Below, piece by piece: positions 1 through 8,341 of a stretch of 16,929 nucleotides of DNA; position 1 is the stretch's first letter; each line of letters opens with the position of its first letter. The notes below the pieces were generated by a model, which was given only the letters and a program-made list of their open reading frames with translations, did not search any database and was not told the origin of the DNA. The translations under genes and the position numbers were made by a program. Source of the stretch: Euryarchaeota archaeon UBA173 (lineage in GTDB: Archaea; Thermoplasmatota; Poseidoniia; Poseidoniales; Thalassarchaeaceae); contig DAJH01000005.1 of the NCBI GenBank assembly GCA_002498925.1, forward strand, positions 1 through 16,929, in the 5' to 3' direction.

Positions 1-63
1 CGCAATACCAGGCTATGCGATCTCGGCAGCGACCATCCGAGCGCCGACCTAGTCTTGAGTTAA
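1..63 (+). CDS. Possible 3' end of an upstream gene (partial)
   Basis: From base 1 the first forward frame reads 20 codons to a TAA at 61-63, giving a tail that contains LGSDHPSADLVLS. Third positions are mostly C/G, as in neighbouring genes, and Arg appears as both CGC and AGG. A second forward frame stays open to 134 but is very Arg-rich in CGN codons and would run into the tRNA, so it looks less real. The stretch is too short to recognise a family. This is only a tentative call that a gene enters from the left; the region could equally be non-coding leader for the tRNA. Confidence 0.22.
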   Translation, partial: RNTRLCDLGSDHPSADLVLS

Positions 64-119
64 TCCCTCCTGGAAGCTGGCGTAACACCCAAAGAGGAAA
101 CCGTCCCCGCTCTGAACGC

Positions 120-194
120 GCCACTGTGGCTTAGGGGTATAGCATCCCATTGGTAATGGGAAGGTCGGGAGTTCAATTCTCCCCAGTGGCTCCA
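120..194 (+). tRNA. tRNA-Thr (anticodon GGU), CCA encoded
   Basis: A complete cloverleaf can be folded by eye. The acceptor stem pairs GCCACTG (120-126) with CAGTGGC (184-190). The D-arm runs 129-143. The anticodon stem TCCCA/TGGGA (145-149 with 157-161) closes the loop TTGGTAA, with GGT at 152-154. The variable loop is 162-166. The T-stem GGGAG/CTCCC (167-171 with 179-183) closes the loop TTCAATT. The anticodon GGU reads Thr codons ACC and ACU. The discriminator is U (191), which I recall as usual for archaeal tRNA-Thr, and CCA follows at 192-194. No intron is visible. No clear TATA box was seen in the 119 bases upstream, so the promoter may lie left of the window. Confidence 0.96.
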
Positions 195-227
195 TTTCCT
201 GAACTCCTAAAAGATTGAAAATTATTG

Positions 228-240
228 GAAATATAACCCC
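228..240 (+). promoter_or_regulatory. TATA-box-like element for the giant surface protein gene
   Basis: The sequence GGAAATATAACCC is a purine-rich BRE-like stretch followed by an A/T octamer, within the otherwise AT-rich segment 211-236 after the tRNA. At the archaeal spacing of about 25 bases, transcription would begin near 258-262, giving a leader of roughly 45 bases before the ATG at 305. A weaker alternative, TTCATAATA at about 275-283, would place the start almost exactly at the ATG and give a leaderless message. No Shine-Dalgarno sequence precedes the start, so both remain possible. Confidence 0.5.
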
Positions 241-262
241 CTTTTGCCTCTAATCGCAATAT

Positions 263-278
263 TGAACCAATTGGTTCA
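263..278. promoter_or_regulatory. Perfect 16-bp palindrome, candidate operator
   Basis: TGAACCAATTGGTTCA reads identically on both strands over 16 bases. It lies between the best TATA-like box and the start codon of the giant surface protein gene, just downstream of the predicted transcription start. Position and symmetry fit a binding site for a dimeric regulator such as a winged-helix repressor of the ArsR, MarR or TrmB type. That is an inference: no regulator gene is present in the window. A loop-less palindrome is less likely to work as an RNA hairpin. Confidence 0.5.
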
Positions 279-304
279 TAATAGTGACAAGTCAAGCACA
301 TCAC

Positions 305-3300
305 ATGTCGACAGACCGCAGGAGGCTCGCTGGAGCCTTAGTCCTCCTGATGTTGCTTGCACCCCTAACGAACGCCGCCACTTCTTCTTGGAGCGGGCCC
401 TCATCGGTGAACCCCGATGAATCGGTCACGGTTTCCGGTTTCCAGGTTCCTGGGAACGCTACGATTCAGGACGGATGGCTCCATGTCACTGACTCTCAGA
501 TGGCCAGTGATTCCGACTCCGGCTTCACATGGGAGGGGGCCGATCTAGACTCCGGCGTGTATTACAACACAGAGTTCACAGACGACGAGACGATCGTGAT
601 CAAGGACGACGGCTCTAGATCCAACATCGATACATTCGATACAGGAAACATCACTGTTTCGATGAACGACAGATTCACCTACACCCCAGGATGGGAAAGG
701 GTCTACGATATTTCCGAGGGTACAAACCTCACTTCCTGCAACGGCGGCAATGGGACATTCCTAAGCCATGGCTCGGACAATAATTTCGACTCTTCATTGA
801 ATTCCGGTGAGATTACCGATGTCATCTACTATTGTAGTGCCAACGCACTTTCCGATGTGGTCACCGGCCTAACAGTGGCCAGCGCGGGCTCGAGCTACTC
901 CGCCGGTACGCTATCGGCTTCGGGAGGGGGTGGCTCTGGATTCTCAGGAAACTACTCGATCAGTTCAGGTATTGACAGCGTCACCGTCCAATCAGGAGGG
1001 ACCAGCTACTCCGTAAACTCCAGCGTCAACATAATCTGTCCGGGGGCATGCGCGGGCACTGGAGCTACTGCTTACGTAGGAACAGTCAGTGCCTCGGGGG
1101 CGATTACCTCGGTGGTCGTATCTAACTCGGGATCGGGATATACAAGTTCAGATACGATTTACACAATACCATCCGGTGGCTCTGGCGCCCAGCTAGTCGC
1201 AGTTGTAGGCACCTCCGGGCCAATTCATAGTACTGAGATAATTTCCGGCGGATCAGGATACTCTAGTACACCATCAATTTCAATCAGTGACACCACTGGC
1301 TCCGGTGGCTCAGTAACTGCAACGCTGGGAGGATTTTTCGACTACGAGCTAACCGTCACCTCAGAGGCAGAAGGATCAAACTGTGACTATGGTGGCTACC
1401 AGATTGACTCAGGCCTCGACGTCGATGAAGACGGATCACTTGATTCTAACGAGGTTTCCTTGACAGAATACATCTGCAATGGCCCTAGGATGTGGCAGGC
1501 CACAACTCTGTCTGGAATGAACGGAACTCTCTGGGGCGATCAAATCAACATGTCCTATGGAGTCATCCCGGCACAGGCTACTGAGGGACTGGTCGTGGCT
1601 GCGACGCTACCTGGCGAGCCTCTACCTGCCGGCACCGACACGTTCCTTCTTACCGAGGCAATAAGCGTTCCCGATTCATCGGAGATGAACGCCTTCTACG
1701 TCACATTCGATCATTGGTACCACCTAGATAGTACGTCATCAGGAGGTGGCGACGGGGCATGGGTGGAATACCGCATAAGGGACGGCCCGACTGCATGGGG
1801 GGACTGGACCTGGATTGCTCCGGACGGTGGCTACCCAAGTACCATATCTAGCGACGCCCCCTCTGTTACCGGCGCGCCTACAGGCACAATGCCCGTCTTC
1901 GCTTCCACCACTCACAGCGGGTGGGTTTCTTCCAACATCTCCCTTCAGTCAATAAGTGGAATATCGTCAGCCACCCACTTGCAGCTAAAATTCCACGTCT
2001 GGACTGACCCAGATGCCTCTTATGAGAGGCCAGGATGGTTCATTGACAATATACACTTCAACAATGATGGCGTCCAGTACGGAGTTTGGCACCACGGCTG
2101 CTACACCACCACAGCAACATATTGCAACTACCTTGGCAATGCATATGGGGCCCTCCAGAGGACAATAGATCTGTCTGGTACAAACAGTACATCTGCAATA
2201 GAGATAGACATGGAGTGGGATCTATATGGATACTACAATGACAATGCTTGTGTCGAGCTTTCACTGAATAACAACACATGGACAGACATTTCGTCATCAA
2301 CCTCTTCAACTGCTTCGAATTGCGAAGACAGGGCGGGAGCCATCCCGGGATACGGTTACTCTGATGCCTCTGGAACATCCTATGGCCAGCAGAGTAATGG
2401 AATCAGAACAATCTCTCTAGACATTCCCACTTCATTCAGGAATCAGGCCACTGTCTACATGAGGATTATCGTTGACACGGATCAGTATACCCACTATGGC
2501 GGAAGCTATCCGGGCGATGAGAAGGAAGGCCTCACTGTCGATGCTATCAGGGTCGTAGACTACAATGACAGCGTTCTATTCCAGGACTTAGTCGAGACTC
2601 CGTCCTCTATGTTCCATTATGGCGCGACCACGAACAGTGGTACTGCCGGGGCGGATCAGTGGACCCACTACATCTGGACCAGGGGAACCCAGAGTGTCGG
2701 GATGGGGTTCGAGGACAGCACAGCTAGCGACCCCGCTACCAATAATGCGGCAGGATGGTCAAAGTCGGGCTCGACAGGCTCTTGTGGCTGGCAATATGGA
2801 CAGTTGGGATCCTCATCTGGAGTAGGAGCTCAGGAACCATCGTTCCCGTATCTTTACGGTACCAACCTGAATGGTGTTTATTGCAATGGCGCGGATGCCT
2901 ACCTTATTTCGCCAACCTACTCAATACCCGCAAACGGGTCTACACAACTAACATTCGACAAGTGGATCTGTACGGAGAACTACTGGGATGCCGTAGGCCT
3001 CTACATCAAGGTAAACAACGGTGGCTGGCAGTACTTCGATCCAGGAATTGCTGGATGGTACGACGGTTCTGTAGGCTACTCAGGAAATGCAATGTACGGA
3101 AATAATGCATGGATGAGCGGAGATTGCGGCAATGGAAATCTATTCGAGACCCTAGTCGCACCACTCGATTCCTATGCCGGCGACGATCTGAAGTTTAGGT
3201 TCAGGATAGACACCGACACATCCGTTCAGTATGCTGGAGGATACATCGATAACTTCGGCGTTCTACTGGCGAACTACGGCGAAGGAGGAGCATGGCTCAG

Positions 3301-6300
3301 CCCATCGATAGATGCCTCTGCAATGGAAGATTTCAACCTAGGTTGGATCGATGTGACTGCCAGTATCCCCAATGATACATGGGTCCGGGGAACCCTCGTA
3401 GACAAAGACTCTGGACTCGATATCCCGGGTTTCACCAACGTATCATTCCCAATTTCACTCTCAGGTGTTGACACAACAGCGCATCCCCAGATCAGACTCA
3501 AGGTTCTGATGGACACGGATGATGAAGAATCATCCCCTGAGATACTCAAGGTTCACGTAGGGGGCAAGAGGATTCTCGCAGCCTCATCTTCATCAGGTAA
3601 CGGATGGGGCATGTCCACGGGAGTGGAGGTAGTTGACGGACTTCTCAACGCAACAAGTATTGCCGGTACGATAACGTCCCAGTTCACGCCATCTTCAAGG
3701 CCAATCAAGAGCGTTAGCTTGGGTGGGAACTACTCGGGCGGCATAATGGTCACAATTCTTGACTCCAATGGTGCAACTCTGGGCCAGACGACTCAGGGAG
3801 GTGTGTCTTTCACATATCCACAACCAGGATTTGGAGTTTCAGTTAGCCTACCGACAAACGGCTGGATTGACAGACTTGTAGTGACTGCCGATTTTGCCGA
3901 GCCGGCTGACTCTCCATCAATCGATGTCCTTGATGATGGGTCCACAGAGTGGTCATTCCCAATTGGCTCTGACTATGGTCACTATGGTTGGCAATCTCTC
4001 ATTTCCGATGGCATGGACACATTCACGACAAGCGATGTGATGTATCTGGATGGCACAACTGCAACCACGGTCAATGTCAGATTGCCCGCAAATTCGGTCG
4101 TCAACAATGGGATAGTCTCGGTCGCCCCGGATTCCGATGGCTTTGAATCATCAGTAAGCGTCTCGATAGCAGGGGCTTCTCAGTCAAGCACATCGCCACT
4201 GAAACCATTCCATTCAATCCTGGACTCTAGTCAGGTTATGGCCATTAACGCGATTTCAGGAAGCCATACTGATACTGATACGGGCAGGGTCTGGAAGGAA
4301 GTCCCAGTCAGTATCACGTCAAACACCGCACAGACCGTTTCCCTGACTCGTCTGGGGATTAGTTACTTGATTTTCGAGAATGTCTCGGGACTTGGACCCA
4401 TGGTTTCAGCATATCACGATTCACAGACTCAGGATGATCCACCTCCGACTGATGTCTCAATCCCAGTCACAATTTCTGCAGCCTCTGGAGCTGTTTCGAT
4501 AGACGGGGATATGAAATTCGACTATGTACTAACCAACAGAGATTTCCAGGTTCCTAATACCCTGTATCCAGACGGCAACTCAGTGGAGATTGAAACCATG
4601 CACCACCATTTGGACGACAATTCGATGATATCCCATATCACACTGAAGGGCACCGCTTCCGACGGGCAGATACTGATGTTCGAAGTTGAGAATAGTGCCG
4701 ACGGCCTCTGGGGCCAAGGTACGGATCCGGTTTCATTCACACAGTCATATGGGAGCAACGTGGCCCCCATGGGCGCCTCAAGTGTCGCCATTACCACACA
4801 CAATGACGGCTATGATGACGTCACGGTAACTTGGGTATTCGATGTAAATTGGAATTGGGACGACGTCGACTCGATTCGATGGGTCGCTCAGGCCTACGAC
4901 GAGTATGGCGAGACTGTGTGGCCCGCAGTTTCCCACAGTGGACAAGGTGGCTCCAAGGCCGTCGAGAACGATCTCCAGATCGACTCATTCGAAGTTAGGG
5001 ATGAGTACGGAAGGCTTCTTTCAAACCAATACTCTTCGTTCTACCCGTTCCCTGCAAAGGAGGGCAACGATCTCAACATCACTGGTACGGTAAGGTTCCA
5101 GGACTCCCCCAATGCTAGACCTGACATGTCGGACTTCCAAGTCGGACTGAACATGTCAGGAAGCCTCTTCTCCTTGTCAGTCGGTGATAACGGACAATTT
5201 GGGGGCATAGTAACGCCTGACCCGGGCCTTTCACAGGTCACATTGTCCCCCCTGATGCTGTCTGTGGGACCCACAGGATACAGCGTCGGAGCAGAGGACG
5301 TGACCGGGGTCCCACCTCAAATTACAGTGACTATGGATTCCAATCCACCCGTCGCTGGTCCGATTCAGGTCAACACGCCCACTGGGCTCCAGAATGCGCA
5401 TGCCAAGGTCTGGGAGCCAACAGCACCACTCTCGGTTTTCGTCACCATTGACGAGGGAGAGGCTAGGGGCGAATTACTGACTCTGAGGTACTGGAGGGGC
5501 AGCGTCGATGACGAAAACTCCGATGGCATCGCTGATGAGTCGGAGTACCAGTCCCAGTCTCAACCCCTCTCTTCGGGCATGACAGGGCAACAGCAAGTCA
5601 ACTTCGTCGCAATCGATGTCTCGGCACAAGAATTCAACAGTCCAGTACACCTCTACATGGAGGGAACAGACTGGGCTGGACTTTCTTACCAGGACGGAGG
5701 CACGGGAGGGGGCCCTGGTGCACAGAATTCATGGGCCACAGTCATAGTTGCGACTGATGAGCCCACTTCCATACTTTCATCGGGATACGAACTTGACTCC
5801 GAGATAGGATTCCTTCTCGCTGGTGTTCAACACACATTCACTATGCAGATAGACGAGGCCAATGGAATCGACACTCTGGATAATGTAACGGTGATGCTAT
5901 GCGGGGATGGACCGACACAAATCGGAAAGATGTCCTACGATCCATCGAGGGGCACACTTTGGTCTGCATCTGACAGCCTCATTACCCCAATATCCGCGCA
6001 AACACAGCAAGTGACTTCCTCTGTGACCCAACTGTCCATACAATTCGAGATTTCGTGGTTCTTCCCATGGGAGCACGACGATCCAGATACTGAAGGAAAT
6101 GAGGAACAGTCAAGCTGCAAGCCTAGCGTTAGCATAATGGATGATCTGAACACGGTAGCATATCAGAACAATATCGGCGAATTGTCTTGGGACCTAGATA
6201 ACAGATACGTAGCAATCCCAGATGTTCTGGAAGACCTGACTCCGCCCATTATGGAGAATGATGGATCAGCCCTTTATCTGAGGCAGGGAGACGAGTTCAC

Positions 6301-7525
6301 GGTCGATGGCCACGTCTATTACGCTGGCTCAGGAGTAGTCGCTTCTGACATCCCTGAAGACCTCACTGTTGAAGCCATGGTAATATATGGAACTCAGGAA
6401 GTTGTCGTGAACTCCGGAGTGGAGTTGGATGGCTCATTCTCGGTATCGATGGTACTTCCAGCTAGGGTTCCACTGAATCCGACCATGCCCGTGCAGACCG
6501 ATGTATTGAATGTAAGGGGAGAGGGGACCTCGATCACGAACAGCGATGTTTCGGTCACCGTGGACAGTAAGTCACCAACGGCCCTTTTCGATCAAATGAC
6601 ATATCCCGATTCGTCTTTGACAATAATCGAGTCGGACCTAGTAGATGACGTCACTGTCACGATAACTATGAATGATGAAATCGGCATGCAAGATGAAAAC
6701 ACCCTCCAGGTTGCATGGTACTACCTCAGGGCCGGGATACAGGTAGCAGGTACTGAGGATACAGGCGAGCTCCAGCTAATTTCGTCTGGCGACGGAAGTG
6801 CACTATATCAGGCCCATCTGGACTTCACCCCGCTCAATCAGATGAAGATTGAGCAGGGCGATCAGATAGCATTCTATGTGACATCCACTGATAAGGCAGG
6901 AAACGAGGTTTCTGGATTGGGCAGTGAGGCCGCTCCAAGGATCCCAACTCTGAGGATTATGGAATTCCTAGGTGAATATTCGCGCTCAATAGTAAGTACT
7001 GCCACCCCTCTGATGGGTGAGACGGTCAAGATAGACACATTCTGGGAGAACACTGGAAAGAGGGACGGTACGATCACCGTCGGTCTTTACGAGCTTACGT
7101 TGGAAGAGGGAGCTGACGGAACTCTGGAGCAGAGGTGGAAACCATCTGTCACTACTCAGTCAGGTGACACCGAAATCGATCTTCCCGCAGAGATAACGAG
7201 TGTCAGAGCGACATTCATGTGGGAGGCCACATCACCCGGGCAGCCGGACCTTTATCTCGTCATGGATATCGATGGGGACGGTCAGTTGACAGAGTTCGAC
7301 TTCGCAGCTGCAAACACACCTGTCACAGGAATCAGTGTGGTCCCACCTCCGACATCTGAGGGAGGGACAGATTCCTCGATCATGATTATCGGCGCGGTAG
7401 TTGTCCTCGCAGTAGCAATGATCGGCTTCTTCATGACCAGAGGAAGGGGCGACGACGACTACTACTACGATGATGAGGATGACGAATATTACGAGGAAGA
7501 GCCTTGGAGCGAAGACGAAGACTAG
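305..7525 (+). CDS. Giant modular cell-surface protein, C-terminally membrane-anchored
   Basis: This is a 2,406-residue protein of unknown specific function that is probably exported and anchored in the membrane. The N-terminus (STDRRR, then a Leu/Ala-rich core ending near LTNA) is a signal peptide. By eye the order is: a Cys/Asp repeat at about 137-177; four G-S-G-Y repeats at about 182-344; a second Cys/Asp repeat with DVDEDGSLDSNE at about 353-395; three MAM/jelly-roll-like modules (about 452-589, 594-756 and 799-1003), with the signature GWFIDNI in the first and GGYIDNF in the third; then long Ig-like beta-sandwich regions. An EF-hand-like loop DIDGDGQLTEFD (2321-2332) lies in the last, CARDB-like domain. 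A hydrophobic helix (about 2357-2379) and a 27-residue tail with 16 acidic residues and 5 Tyr end the protein. No protease or glycosidase active site was recognised. ATG 305 is preferred because it opens directly on the signal peptide; GTG at 284 would add seven residues. The role may be adhesion, S-layer-like coat or particle binding. Confidence 0.93.
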   Translation: MSTDRRRLAGALVLLMLLAPLTNAATSSWSGPSSVNPDESVTVSGFQVPGNATIQDGWLHVTDSQMASDSDSGFTWEGADLDSGVYYNTEFTDDETIVIKDDGSRSNIDTFDTGNITVSMNDRFTYTPGWERVYDISEGTNLTSCNGGNGTFLSHGSDNNFDSSLNSGEITDVIYYCSANALSDVVTGLTVASAGSSYSAGTLSASGGGGSGFSGNYSISSGIDSVTVQSGGTSYSVNSSVNIICPGACAGTGATAYVGTVSASGAITSVVVSNSGSGYTSSDTIYTIPSGGSGAQLVAVVGTSGPIHSTEIISGGSGYSSTPSISISDTTGSGGSVTATLGGFFDYELTVTSEAEGSNCDYGGYQIDSGLDVDEDGSLDSNEVSLTEYICNGPRMWQATTLSGMNGTLWGDQINMSYGVIPAQATEGLVVAATLPGEPLPAGTDTFLLTEAISVPDSSEMNAFYVTFDHWYHLDSTSSGGGDGAWVEYRIRDGPTAWGDWTWIAPDGGYPSTISSDAPSVTGAPTGTMPVFASTTHSGWVSSNISLQSISGISSATHLQLKFHVWTDPDASYERPGWFIDNIHFNNDGVQYGVWHHGCYTTTATYCNYLGNAYGALQRTIDLSGTNSTSAIEIDMEWDLYGYYNDNACVELSLNNNTWTDISSSTSSTASNCEDRAGAIPGYGYSDASGTSYGQQSNGIRTISLDIPTSFRNQATVYMRIIVDTDQYTHYGGSYPGDEKEGLTVDAIRVVDYNDSVLFQDLVETPSSMFHYGATTNSGTAGADQWTHYIWTRGTQSVGMGFEDSTASDPATNNAAGWSKSGSTGSCGWQYGQLGSSSGVGAQEPSFPYLYGTNLNGVYCNGADAYLISPTYSIPANGSTQLTFDKWICTENYWDAVGLYIKVNNGGWQYFDPGIAGWYDGSVGYSGNAMYGNNAWMSGDCGNGNLFETLVAPLDSYAGDDLKFRFRIDTDTSVQYAGGYIDNFGVLLANYGEGGAWLSPSIDASAMEDFNLGWIDVTASIPNDTWVRGTLVDKDSGLDIPGFTNVSFPISLSGVDTTAHPQIRLKVLMDTDDEESSPEILKVHVGGKRILAASSSSGNGWGMSTGVEVVDGLLNATSIAGTITSQFTPSSRPIKSVSLGGNYSGGIMVTILDSNGATLGQTTQGGVSFTYPQPGFGVSVSLPTNGWIDRLVVTADFAEPADSPSIDVLDDGSTEWSFPIGSDYGHYGWQSLISDGMDTFTTSDVMYLDGTTATTVNVRLPANSVVNNGIVSVAPDSDGFESSVSVSIAGASQSSTSPLKPFHSILDSSQVMAINAISGSHTDTDTGRVWKEVPVSITSNTAQTVSLTRLGISYLIFENVSGLGPMVSAYHDSQTQDDPPPTDVSIPVTISAASGAVSIDGDMKFDYVLTNRDFQVPNTLYPDGNSVEIETMHHHLDDNSMISHITLKGTASDGQILMFEVENSADGLWGQGTDPVSFTQSYGSNVAPMGASSVAITTHNDGYDDVTVTWVFDVNWNWDDVDSIRWVAQAYDEYGETVWPAVSHSGQGGSKAVENDLQIDSFEVRDEYGRLLSNQYSSFYPFPAKEGNDLNITGTVRFQDSPNARPDMSDFQVGLNMSGSLFSLSVGDNGQFGGIVTPDPGLSQVTLSPLMLSVGPTGYSVGAEDVTGVPPQITVTMDSNPPVAGPIQVNTPTGLQNAHAKVWEPTAPLSVFVTIDEGEARGELLTLRYWRGSVDDENSDGIADESEYQSQSQPLSSGMTGQQQVNFVAIDVSAQEFNSPVHLYMEGTDWAGLSYQDGGTGGGPGAQNSWATVIVATDEPTSILSSGYELDSEIGFLLAGVQHTFTMQIDEANGIDTLDNVTVMLCGDGPTQIGKMSYDPSRGTLWSASDSLITPISAQTQQVTSSVTQLSIQFEISWFFPWEHDDPDTEGNEEQSSCKPSVSIMDDLNTVAYQNNIGELSWDLDNRYVAIPDVLEDLTPPIMENDGSALYLRQGDEFTVDGHVYYAGSGVVASDIPEDLTVEAMVIYGTQEVVVNSGVELDGSFSVSMVLPARVPLNPTMPVQTDVLNVRGEGTSITNSDVSVTVDSKSPTALFDQMTYPDSSLTIIESDLVDDVTVTITMNDEIGMQDENTLQVAWYYLRAGIQVAGTEDTGELQLISSGDGSALYQAHLDFTPLNQMKIEQGDQIAFYVTSTDKAGNEVSGLGSEAAPRIPTLRIMEFLGEYSRSIVSTATPLMGETVKIDTFWENTGKRDGTITVGLYELTLEEGADGTLEQRWKPSVTTQSGDTEIDLPAEITSVRATFMWEATSPGQPDLYLVMDIDGDGQLTEFDFAAANTPVTGISVVPPPTSEGGTDSSIMIIGAVVVLAVAMIGFFMTRGRGDDDYYYDDEDDEYYEEEPWSEDED

Positions 7526-7583
7526 TCGGAAACTCCTCTGAGCACCCCTAATCGGCACCCCATCAACTCAGGTACCTTAGGTG

Positions 7584-7590
7584 TTTATAG
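7584..7590 (+). promoter_or_regulatory. TATA-like box upstream of the small-protein gene
   Basis: TTTATAG lies in the 118-base gap after the giant gene. Transcription would begin near 7611, about 32 bases before the GTG at 7644. The rest of the gap (7526-7643) shows no ORF and no GC-rich hairpin. A short T-run (about 7596-7599) could help end the giant gene's transcript, but this is weak. Confidence 0.4.
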
Positions 7591-7643
7591 GCCAATTTTG
7601 ACGCTTTGACATCTGAGGGAGAGATTCCTCGGGATGGGATTGC

Positions 7644-7814
7644 GTGACTGAGGAAGGCGATAGCTTAACGATTGACGAAATGAGGGAAGAAGTCGAGGAG
7701 CTAAGGAATCTGGTGAAAACTCTCCTGACCATAATAATGGAGGAGTCGGACGGCGTCCAGACAGGGGCCGCTCCAACGATTCCTAACCAGCCCAAACGCG
7801 GATACTGCATGTGA
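7644..7814 (+). CDS. Small coiled-coil protein, 56 residues
   Basis: The frame runs from GTG 7644 to TGA 7812-7814. The protein starts VTEEGDSLTIDEMREEVEEL and continues with an amphipathic, heptad-like helix (about residues 10-33: E, V, L, L, V, L, L, I at spaced positions). It ends in a Pro/Gln-rich tail with a late Cys. It has no signal peptide or membrane segment and is probably a cytoplasmic oligomer or an adaptor for a helical partner. The family is not recognised. A purine-rich stretch (GGGATGGGAT) precedes the GTG, and codon use matches the neighbours. An internal ATG at 7680 is a possible shorter start. It sits 25 bases before the next gene and probably shares its transcript. Confidence 0.6.
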   Translation: MTEEGDSLTIDEMREEVEELRNLVKTLLTIIMEESDGVQTGAAPTIPNQPKRGYCM

Positions 7815-7839
7815 AATACTACCCCTCACACGGAGTCAT

Positions 7840-8325
7840 GTGAAAGCGGAATCCGCGGCACTTGCATTCGCGGGAGTCATGACGATCGGGTTCCTAGTTT
7901 TGTTGGCGGTGCCTTCAGATGAATCCCCTGTGGTAGACGAGTGGGAGATAACAAGCGTCTGCCTAGATGGCCATGATGGTCTAGCGACTCACATCCATGC
8001 AACACTTTCAATCACTATTCATTCCACTGACAGAGCTATCCCTGCATCAGTTGGCATTCAAGATGAAGCATGTGAAAATGGGATGAGGGGAATCCATACA
8101 CATGACGAAGCTGGGACCCTCCATATCGAGACACCGAGTCCCATGGAAGCGCCAATTGGTGCCTTTTTCCAGATCTGGGGGGAGAAGTTCGACGAATCTC
8201 ATATCATGGAAAAAGAAGCCAATGATAATTACGAAGTGCTCATGTTTGTAAACGGCGAAAGAAATATGGAATACGAAAATTACATCATGAATGATGGCGA
8301 TGTAATTGAGATACAATATCGGTAG
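7840..8325 (+). CDS. Membrane-anchored His-rich protein of an uncharacterised widespread family
   Basis: The 161-residue protein starts at a GTG preceded by GGAG at good spacing. Residues 1-25 form an N-terminal hydrophobic anchor or signal peptide (AALAFAGVMTIGFLVLLAV). The soluble domain carries HIHATLSI (His51, His53), a Cys pair (Cys41 and Cys78), GIHTHDEAGTLHIE (His86, His88, His95), FFQIWG, and a C-terminal stretch beginning VLMFVNGE. From memory this HIHA...HTHD.sG.iHIE...FFxIWG pattern belongs to an uncharacterised family found in archaea and actinobacteria. The clustered His suggest metal binding outside the membrane, which is an inference. It follows the 56-residue gene by 25 bases with no promoter of its own, and it converges on rtcB with only 16 bases between the stop codons. 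Confidence 0.85.
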   Translation: MKAESAALAFAGVMTIGFLVLLAVPSDESPVVDEWEITSVCLDGHDGLATHIHATLSITIHSTDRAIPASVGIQDEACENGMRGIHTHDEAGTLHIETPSPMEAPIGAFFQIWGEKFDESHIMEKEANDNYEVLMFVNGERNMEYENYIMNDGDVIEIQYR

Positions 8326-8341
8326 AAATCGATACTGTTTC

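Noticed and set aside
120..194. tRNA-Thr as an integration (att) site
   Set aside because: I found no second copy of the tRNA 3' end and no integrase or other mobile gene in the window.
284..304. GTG start 21 bases upstream of the giant gene's ATG
   Set aside because: It adds seven residues (MTSQAHH) ahead of a signal peptide that starts well at ATG 305, and neither start has a Shine-Dalgarno sequence. Not excluded, but less likely.
850..1340. CRISPR-like or DNA-level tandem repeats in the G-S-G-Y region
   Set aside because: The repetition is at protein level with diverged codons; there are no constant DNA repeats with spacers.
2619..3105. Overlapping forward frames of 68 and 116 codons inside the giant gene
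   Set aside because: They lie in an alternative frame of a clearly coding region, show no motif and have no ribosome site; they are shadows.
7526..7643. Intrinsic terminator after the giant gene
   Set aside because: No GC-rich stem followed by a T-run is present; only a four-T stretch near 7596.
8047..8316. 89-codon minus-strand frame opposite the His-rich protein gene
   Set aside because: It is antisense to a gene with clear family motifs, and its composition follows from the opposite strand.
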